Source: JBGPJM01 sp041485385 (GTDB lineage: Bacteria > Planctomycetota > Phycisphaerae > Phycisphaerales > UBA1924). From it: DNA of 37,290 nucleotides. Within the stretch, counting starts at the first letter, position 1; the number at the start of each line of letters is the position of its first letter. The notes below the pieces were generated by a model. It worked only from the letters and a program-made list of their open reading frames with translations, had not been told where the DNA came from and ran no database searches. Position numbers and translations under genes: made by a program. The stretch spans positions 1 to 37,290 of the forward strand of contig JBGPJM010000025.1 in the NCBI GenBank assembly GCA_041485385.1, in the 5' to 3' direction. Positions 32,730 to 37,290 of the stretch are shown here, one piece after another.

Positions 32730-33062
32730 AGCGGGCCCGCCGGCGGCGGCTACTCCACCGTTGCCGACCTCCTCCGCTTCGACCAGGCCCTCCGCTCCGG
32801 CAAGGTCCTCAAGCAAGCCTCCCTCGACCAGCTCTGGTCCGCCCACCCCGAGGTCTCCTCGACCGAGTACGGCCTGGGCTTCGGCGTGGACCGCTCCCCC
32901 GCCGGGCGCATCGTCGGCCACTCCGGCGGCTTCGACGGCATCAGCGCCAACCTCAAGATGTTCCTCGACGCCGGCTACACCCTGGCCGTCCTGGCCAACT
33001 ACGGCGGCGCCACCGAACCCGTCGAAAGCAAAGCCCGCCAGCTCATCGCCCAGGGCCATTAG
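32730..33062 (+). pseudogene. C-terminal remnant of a class C beta-lactamase-fold serine hydrolase
   Basis: About 110 codons encode the end of a serine hydrolase: GPAGGGYSTVADLLRFDQAL, YGLGFGVD, GHSGGFDGISANL and YTLAVLANYGG. In intact relatives this is the part after the catalytic SxxK and YxN motifs, which are absent here. Upstream of the GPAGGGYST segment only Pro/Ser/Arg-rich low-complexity sequence is seen, and no good start or Shine-Dalgarno. It is in the same frame as the S41 gene, with one stop between, perhaps by chance. Best read as a 5'-deleted gene next to an unusual repeat region. A short expressed peptide cannot be excluded. Confidence 0.75.
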
Positions 33063-33090
33063 CCGCAGAGGGCGACGGCGCGAGTCGCCG

Positions 33091-33196
33091 AGTTCGGCGA
33101 GGTTCCTCGAGGTTTGGCCTGAGTTTTTTGAGGTTCCATGGGAGTTTTTTGAGGTTCCGGGTGAGTTTATTGGAGTTTTTTGAGGTTTTTTGGCGG
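33091..33196. repeat. Phased T-tract array 1
   Basis: Ten T-tracts begin at 33093, 33103, 33113, 33124, 33134, 33145, 33155, 33166, 33176 and 33186, that is every 10-11 bp (mean about 10.3). Units read GAGTTTTTT or GAGGTTCC, and pairs make a 21-bp repeat. The period matches one helical turn, so the DNA should be intrinsically bent. It is not a multiple of three, arguing against coding. Confidence 0.85.
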
Positions 33197-33208
33197 GCGA
33201 AATCGAGC

Positions 33209-33288
33209 GTAAGTCGTTATTCAACAACGATTTATCCATCAAAAACCCGCGCATCGGCGCCCCCACGTCGAAAATCGATCCTTGCGAC
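33209..33288. repeat. Spacer block B1 (diverged) between arrays 1 and 2
   Basis: Starts GTAAGT and ends TCGAAAATCGATCCTTGCGA, echoing the ends of blocks B2 and B3, but the middle is different and AT-richer. Its membership in the B family is tentative. Confidence 0.4.
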
Positions 33289-33390
33289 GACTTGCCGCGA
33301 CTTCGGAGCGGGTTGCGTCGACTTCGGCATGACTTCTCGCGACTTTCTTCGACTTCCGTCGACTTTTTGCGACTTTTTGCGACTTCTCCG
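33280..33390. repeat. Phased T-tract array 2
   Basis: Eleven TT or longer tracts begin at 33282, 33292, 33302, 33313, 33323, 33334, 33344, 33354, 33364, 33374 and 33384, a 10-11 bp period again. The unit here is GCGACTTNNN, different from array 1. The middle of the array includes TTTTT tracts at 33364 and 33374. Confidence 0.85.
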
Positions 33391-33403
33391 GGGGTGTGTT
33401 TTT

Positions 33404-33487
33404 TGCTGTAAGTGCTTGTGGCGACGTGAGTTGATGCGGTTAGCGGCCGCCAATATGTGCGCGCACTCGAAAACGCTCCCTGCGAGG
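33404..33487. repeat. Conserved block B2 after array 2
   Basis: A roughly 83-bp block beginning TGCTGTAAGTGCTTGTGG that matches block B3 at an offset of 221 bp with about 80% identity by eye. It contains the palindrome GTGCGCGCAC. No coding potential is evident. Confidence 0.75.
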
Positions 33488-33519
33488 TCTCGCGGAGGCG
33501 CTGAGATGAAAAGAGAAGT

Positions 33520-33612
33520 CGAGAGTTTTCGAGAAAACACCGGGAGAATTGGAGAGTTTTGGAGAGATTTCGAGTGTTTTGGAGTGTTTTTGAGAGTTTT
33601 GGACCAGTTTCT
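33520..33612. repeat. Phased T-tract array 3
   Basis: T-tracts end at 33529, 33550, 33560, 33570, 33580, 33590, 33600 and 33610, with one position replaced by an A-tract, keeping a 10-bp period. The unit is GGAGAGTTTT, again distinct from the other arrays. Confidence 0.85.
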
Positions 33613-33624
33613 GAGGGGTGAATC

Positions 33625-33707
33625 TGCTGCAAGTGCTTGTGGCGCCGTGGGTTGAGTGTGGTTAGTGACCGCCAAGATGGGCGCAAACCCTGAAACGCCC
33701 AGGGCGA
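33625..33707. repeat. Conserved block B3 after array 3
   Basis: Second clear copy of the B block, beginning TGCTGCAAGTGCTTGTGG and ending AGGGCGA. It follows array 3 exactly as B2 follows array 2, so array plus block appears to be one repeating module. Confidence 0.75.
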
Positions 33708-34164
33708 TGTGGGATGTGGGATGGGAAGGCGTTGAGGCGTGGAGTGGCAGCGCGCAGTCGGGGCGCTCGGGTGTGACGGCACTGACCAGGGGTTGGGGGC
33801 AGCCAAGGCGAGCGGCCGCCCCCTCCCCTCGCCAATCCAAAATCCAAAGTCCCCAAGCCAAAATGGATCCCCCCAAGGCCCAGGGCCTTGTTCAAAAGTG
33901 TACGTGCCGGCCGCGCACCCGCAAGAGAATCCGCACCTATTACCCCGTTTTGGCGCGCAAACGGGACCTACCCCGTCTCGGGGACCACCTTGCCGCGGCC
34001 GCCGCGGCTGCCTGGTCCGGCGCGATGCGCCCGCGCGTCATCAGGCCCGGCGGGCTACCTGGGCGTATGGCGATTCGGTGGTCGCATTCCATAACTCCTG
34101 ATTCTACAGCATATTATGTCGTTTTCTTGCGTTGACCGGCCGCTGGAGACCGACCCTGCGACGG
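33708..34164. other. Non-coding stretch with heptamer repeats and small palindromes
   Basis: No convincing gene is seen. Heptamers run from 33834 (AATCCAA, AATCCAA, AGTCCCC, AAGCCAA). CAAGGCCC-A-GGGCCTTG (33874-33890) is a perfect palindrome. CCCGTTT/AAACGGG (33944-33950, 33959-33965) and CCCCG/CGGGG (33971-33975, 33979-33983) form adjacent hairpins. An AT-rich patch at 34090-34125 holds TATTAT. Any RNA role is unproven. Confidence 0.5.
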
Positions 34165-34170
34165 TACCAT
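34165..34170 (+). promoter_or_regulatory. Candidate -10 box (TACCAT) for a leaderless start of the NTPase-pentapeptide gene
   Basis: GGTACCAT is followed by seven bases and ATG with no Shine-Dalgarno. A TTGACC at 34132-34137 is too far upstream (27 bp) to be its -35. Confidence 0.45.
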
Positions 34171-34177
34171 TGGGTGC

Positions 34178-36034
34178 ATGGTCGAGAGCGCCAAGGTCCG
34201 CCCGATGGTCCTGGCCGAGGGCTCGCGCACCCCGGAGCCGATCGACCTTGCTATGCAAGGCATCCTCGCTCGCGGCGAACGCCGCGTCATCGAGATCGCC
34301 GGCCCTCCCGGGAGCGGCAAGTCCACCGCGCTTGCCTACCTCCGGAGCCTGCTCCCGCGCGAGGGCGGCTGGCGCTTCATCGACGAACACCAGCACGAGC
34401 GGCTCCGCCAAGGGGTAAAGAAGGGCGAGCAGGTCATCTGCACGGGTCCTCTGTGGGACGTGCCGCGCAGCCAATACGCCAGCCTGTCGCTCGTTCCATG
34501 GGACGACGACCAACTGATCGAGTACGTGCTCGCCGCGGACAAGGCCCGCGCCCGTGCCGTCCTCCCGCACGTGCTCTCGCTCGCCGACCGCTCCCGGCTG
34601 CTGGGCAATCCCGAGGTGTGGGCCCTCGTGCTCGAGACGCTCCTGAAGGGAGATCGGCTGCTCGGCGCGGACCTCGACACGATCCTCCGCGACGCCATCG
34701 GCGACCTGCTGCACGCGGGCCCTCTCCGCACCGCGCGCGAGGCCTGCTGGCATTCGCTCGCCAGGGGGCGCCCTTCGCCGGTGGAGGGAGATCCGCGTCC
34801 GCGCACGGTCGACAGGTTCATCCGCCACGAGCCGATCCGCCTCCTGCTCGCGACCGACTATTTCATCAACCGGCTGCCGGTTGCCGGCGGTGCGCACCTT
34901 CTCTGCGCCAAGCTGCCGCGTGACCTGATCAACGCGTGCGCGGCCGCCGTGCGGGCGCACGAGGGCCTGCTGGACTGCCTGCACCGGGCGGCCGCGCGGC
35001 CGCCGCCGGGCGCGCACGCGATGGCCGCGAGCATCCTCCACGCCGCCGGGGTGAAGTGGCGTCTAGCGGGGGAGGGCCCGGCATTCCTGAACCACGCCGA
35101 GCTCGAGGGCATCCGGTGGGCGGGCATACCCCTCGTGGGGATGTGCGCCTCGCTCGCCAACTTCCGGCGGGCCAACCTCAGCGGCGCCGATCTGACCGGC
35201 GCACGGATGCACGGCGCGTGCCTGGAGGGCGCCTCGCTCACTCGGGCCGTCCTCACCGGGGCCAAGCTCGGTGGCGCCGACCTCTCGCGGGCCGACATGA
35301 GTTCGTGCGTCGCCGATCGCGCGGAGCTGGACAGGGCCCGCCTGGCGGGCACAAATCTGGAGGGTGCCTCTCTGCGTGCGGCGTCCTTCAACCGCGCCAC
35401 TCTCGCCGGCGCCCGGCTCGTCCGGGCCGACCTGTCGCTCACAAGCCTCGACGCGGCCGACCTTGCCGGGGCCGACCTCTCCGGCGCCCACTTCGACCAC
35501 GCATGCCTCGCCCGCCTCGCGCTCCGTGCGTGCAGGCTGCACGGCGCATCCTTCCGCGGCGCCACCCTCGAAAAGTGCGACCTGCAGGAGATCAGCCTGC
35601 CGGCGGGCGAGTTCGCCAGGGCTCTCCTGACCGACTGCGACCTCACCGGCGCCTTCCTGGAGAACAGTAACTTCTGCTTCGCCGAGTTCCGCGGCTGCGG
35701 CCTCGCCGGCATCGACCTCGAGGGCGCCGACCTCCGCAACACCGATTTCCGCGGCTCCACGTTCCACATGGGCTCCTCGCGCAGCGGCCTGGTCTCCTCG
35801 TTCATCGCCTCGGAAGGGAGCCGCACCGGCTTCTACACCGACGAGCTCGGCGAACAGGACTTCCGCGCGCCGGAGGACATCCGCAAGGCCAACCTCCGGC
35901 ACGCCGACCTGCGCGGGGCCGCCGTCGAGGGCGTGGACTTCTACCTGGTCGACCTCCGCGACGCCAGGTACAGCGCCGAGCAGGCGGAGTGGTTCAGGAA
36001 ATGCGGGGCGATCCTCAAGCACCGGTGTGTTTGA
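34178..36034 (+). CDS. P-loop NTPase fused to a pentapeptide-repeat domain
   Basis: A 618-residue protein. A P-loop VIEIAGPPGSGKSTAL sits at residues 37-52, so it should bind a nucleotide. No canonical Walker B is evident; FIDEH (67-71) is a candidate but unusually close to the P-loop. Residues about 95-300 are helical, with LVPWDDDQLIEYVL and NPEVWALVLETLL that recall NTPase-pentapeptide proteins of planctomycetes. From about 325 the sequence becomes pentapeptide repeats (A-D/N-L-S/x-x, for example ANLSGADLTGARM and ADLAGADLSGAHF), broken once near residues 530-560 and resumed at ANLRHADLRG. Such repeats make a right-handed beta helix that often binds DNA-like partners or proteins. The function is unknown. 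It lies next to the T-tract arrays. The ATG start fits the promoter box. Confidence 0.8.
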   Translation: MVESAKVRPMVLAEGSRTPEPIDLAMQGILARGERRVIEIAGPPGSGKSTALAYLRSLLPREGGWRFIDEHQHERLRQGVKKGEQVICTGPLWDVPRSQYASLSLVPWDDDQLIEYVLAADKARARAVLPHVLSLADRSRLLGNPEVWALVLETLLKGDRLLGADLDTILRDAIGDLLHAGPLRTAREACWHSLARGRPSPVEGDPRPRTVDRFIRHEPIRLLLATDYFINRLPVAGGAHLLCAKLPRDLINACAAAVRAHEGLLDCLHRAAARPPPGAHAMAASILHAAGVKWRLAGEGPAFLNHAELEGIRWAGIPLVGMCASLANFRRANLSGADLTGARMHGACLEGASLTRAVLTGAKLGGADLSRADMSSCVADRAELDRARLAGTNLEGASLRAASFNRATLAGARLVRADLSLTSLDAADLAGADLSGAHFDHACLARLALRACRLHGASFRGATLEKCDLQEISLPAGEFARALLTDCDLTGAFLENSNFCFAEFRGCGLAGIDLEGADLRNTDFRGSTFHMGSSRSGLVSSFIASEGSRTGFYTDELGEQDFRAPEDIRKANLRHADLRGAAVEGVDFYLVDLRDARYSAEQAEWFRKCGAILKHRCV

Positions 36035-36071
36035 TCGCCGCGCACGTCTTCGCGGGTGCACGCCACTCTCG

Positions 36072-36077
36072 TAAACT
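36072..36077 (+). promoter_or_regulatory. Candidate -10 box (TAAACT) of the GH43 gene
   Basis: CGTAAACTC lies 10 bp before the ATG, so the leader would be only a few bases. The same string precedes the phosphatase gene. Confidence 0.4.
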
Positions 36078-36087
36078 CACTCTCGCG

Positions 36088-37164
36088 ATGAACACTCCTC
36101 TGCATCGATTCGCCGCGGTCATCGTGTCCCTCCTCCTCGCCGCCGCGCTGGGGGGCGGATGCCATTCCAGCCCCGCGTCACCGTCGCCTCGCGCCGCCCC
36201 AGTTGCCCCCCCAGCCCGCTCCGGCAATCCTCTCTTTCCCGGCTGGTACGCCGACCCGGAGGGGGCCGTCTTCGGCGATCGGTTCTGGATCTACCCCACC
36301 TACTCCGCCCCCTACGACCAGCAGACCTTCTTCGACGCCTTCTCCTCCCCGGACCTGGTCCACTGGACCAAGCACCCCCGCATCCTCGACAAGGCCGCCG
36401 TCACCTGGGCCCGCCGCGCCATGTGGGCGCCCGCCATCGCCGAGCGGGGCGGGCGCTACTTCCTCTTCTTCGGCGCCAACGACATCCAGAACGACCAGCA
36501 GCTCGGCGGCATCGGCGTCGCCATGGCCGACAATCCGCAGGGCCCCTTCACCGATTACCTCGGCAAGCCGCTCGTTGATCGCTTCCACAACGGCGCCCAG
36601 CCCATCGACCAGTTCGTCTTCCGCGACGAACGCGGGGAGAGCGGGCCGGGGGGCGCGGGGGAGGGCGGCCAGGACTACCTCCTCTACGGCGGCTGGAAGC
36701 ACTGCAACATCGCCCGCCTCCGGCCCGACTTCCGCGCCGTCGAGCCCTTCGCCGACGGGACCACGTTCAAAGAGATCACCCCCGACGGCTACGTCGAGGG
36801 CCCGCTCATGTTCCTCCGCAAGGGCAGGTACTACTTCATGTGGTCCGAGGGCGGCTGGACCGGGCCGGACTATTCCGTCGCCTACGCCATCGCCGATTCA
36901 CCCCTCGGCCCGTTCACGCGCATCGGCAAGGTCCTCCAGCAGGACCCGGCGGGGGGGGTTGCCACCGGCGCCGGCCACCACGGCATCATCAGGCTCCCCG
37001 GCACCGACTCCTGGTACATCGTCTACCACCGCCGCCCGCTCGGCGAGACCGACGGCAACCACCGCGTCGTCTGCATCGACTGCATGGAGTTCGACGAGCA
37101 GGGGCTCATCAAGCCCGTCAAGATCACCTTCGAAGGGATCGAGCAGACCCACCTTGCGCCGTGA
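36088..37164 (+). CDS. GH43-family glycoside hydrolase, lipoprotein
   Basis: A 358-residue exported glycosidase with a five-bladed propeller fold typical of GH43, which acts on arabinose or xylose linkages of plant-type polysaccharides. A signal peptide ends in the lipobox GGGC with lipidated Cys25. The catalytic triad is visible: the base Asp in WYADPEG, the pKa-modulating Asp in QPIDQFVF and the acid Glu in YVEGPLM. SSPDLVHWTKHPRIL and MWAPAIAERGGRYFLFFG are further family hallmarks. The chosen ATG starts at the signal peptide; sequence upstream in frame overlaps the previous gene. The substrate cannot be told from sequence alone. It ends 126 bp before the window edge. Confidence 0.92.
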   Translation: MNTPLHRFAAVIVSLLLAAALGGGCHSSPASPSPRAAPVAPPARSGNPLFPGWYADPEGAVFGDRFWIYPTYSAPYDQQTFFDAFSSPDLVHWTKHPRILDKAAVTWARRAMWAPAIAERGGRYFLFFGANDIQNDQQLGGIGVAMADNPQGPFTDYLGKPLVDRFHNGAQPIDQFVFRDERGESGPGGAGEGGQDYLLYGGWKHCNIARLRPDFRAVEPFADGTTFKEITPDGYVEGPLMFLRKGRYYFMWSEGGWTGPDYSVAYAIADSPLGPFTRIGKVLQQDPAGGVATGAGHHGIIRLPGTDSWYIVYHRRPLGETDGNHRVVCIDCMEFDEQGLIKPVKITFEGIEQTHLAP

Positions 37165-37177
37165 ACTCTCGCGCGAT

Positions 37178-37221
37178 CCCCCCGTCTTCCCGTCTCCCGT
37201 CCCCCCGTCCCCCCGTCCCCC
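37178..37221 (-). repeat. C-rich tandem repeat, G-quadruplex candidate on the minus strand
   Basis: Six C-runs of 3-6 bases separated by GT- or T-containing spacers of 2-5 bases, with a loose 7-8 bp period. The minus strand therefore has enough G-runs for a quadruplex. It lies just after the GH43 stop. Confidence 0.5.
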
Positions 37222-37290
37222 AGTCACCGCGCACCCCCGCAAAGCCTCCCTCACAAACCCATTCACCGCCGCCGGGTGCGACATGTTCAG

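Noticed and set aside
33091..33612. The period-10 arrays as a CRISPR array or as a coding region for an Arg/Ser-rich protein.
   Set aside because: There are no constant 25-40 bp repeats with unique spacers and no cas genes. The 10-11 bp period shifts the reading frame at each unit, so the long open frames across it (for example 30552-33806 on the minus strand) are chance; the real gene in that span is padR.

Overview
The window looks like chromosomal DNA of a very GC-rich planctomycete, most likely in or near the Phycisphaerae. This is inferred from two secreted-type proteins with the planctomycete N-terminal LEPR-XLL signature (LESRMLF, LEPRTLL), from the gene content and from the base composition. 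No rRNA or other decisive marker is present, so the assignment is an inference.

Layout. The left end holds the 3' part of dnaX, with a textbook-looking programmed -1 frameshift signal, then ybaB and a NUDIX hydrolase overlapping by ATGA. Next come a small four-CXXC zinc protein, a zinc alcohol dehydrogenase and an MsbA-type ABC exporter. A glycosyltransferase, a secreted cyclophilin with four C-terminal beta repeats, a two-domain glycosyltransferase and a CAP-domain protein with a probable seven-bladed propeller form a cell-surface block. A minus-strand operon follows: cyclodeaminase-like protein, GAF-SpoIIE phosphatase and two YkgJ-type cysteine-cluster proteins. Then come a DCC thiol oxidoreductase and a two-gene cassette of a LysM-like multidomain protein plus a eukaryotic-type phospholipase D, which looks like an effector cassette without its secretion apparatus. 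After an AI-2E family transporter, a tRNA-Ser(UGA) and a flavin reductase lies a tripartite efflux locus (TolC lipoprotein, MacB-like permease, ATPase, MacA-like adaptor) with a PadR regulator upstream. Two dispersed inverted-repeat elements sit between cistrons of this locus.

The right end is accessory in character. An S41 peptidase is followed by a decayed serine-hydrolase tail. About 1.1 kb of non-coding DNA comes next, holding three arrays of T-tracts spaced 10-11 bp apart, separated by related roughly 80-bp blocks. An NTPase-pentapeptide-repeat protein and a GH43 lipoprotein end the window.

Control signals. Several genes without a good Shine-Dalgarno have a TANNNT box ending 5-7 bp before the start codon, which suggests leaderless transcripts. 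The PadR / S41 divergent region holds two overlapping perfect palindromes, the natural operator candidate for PadR. The strongest candidates for something undescribed are the helically phased T-tract arrays and the recurrent TANNNT-start architecture.
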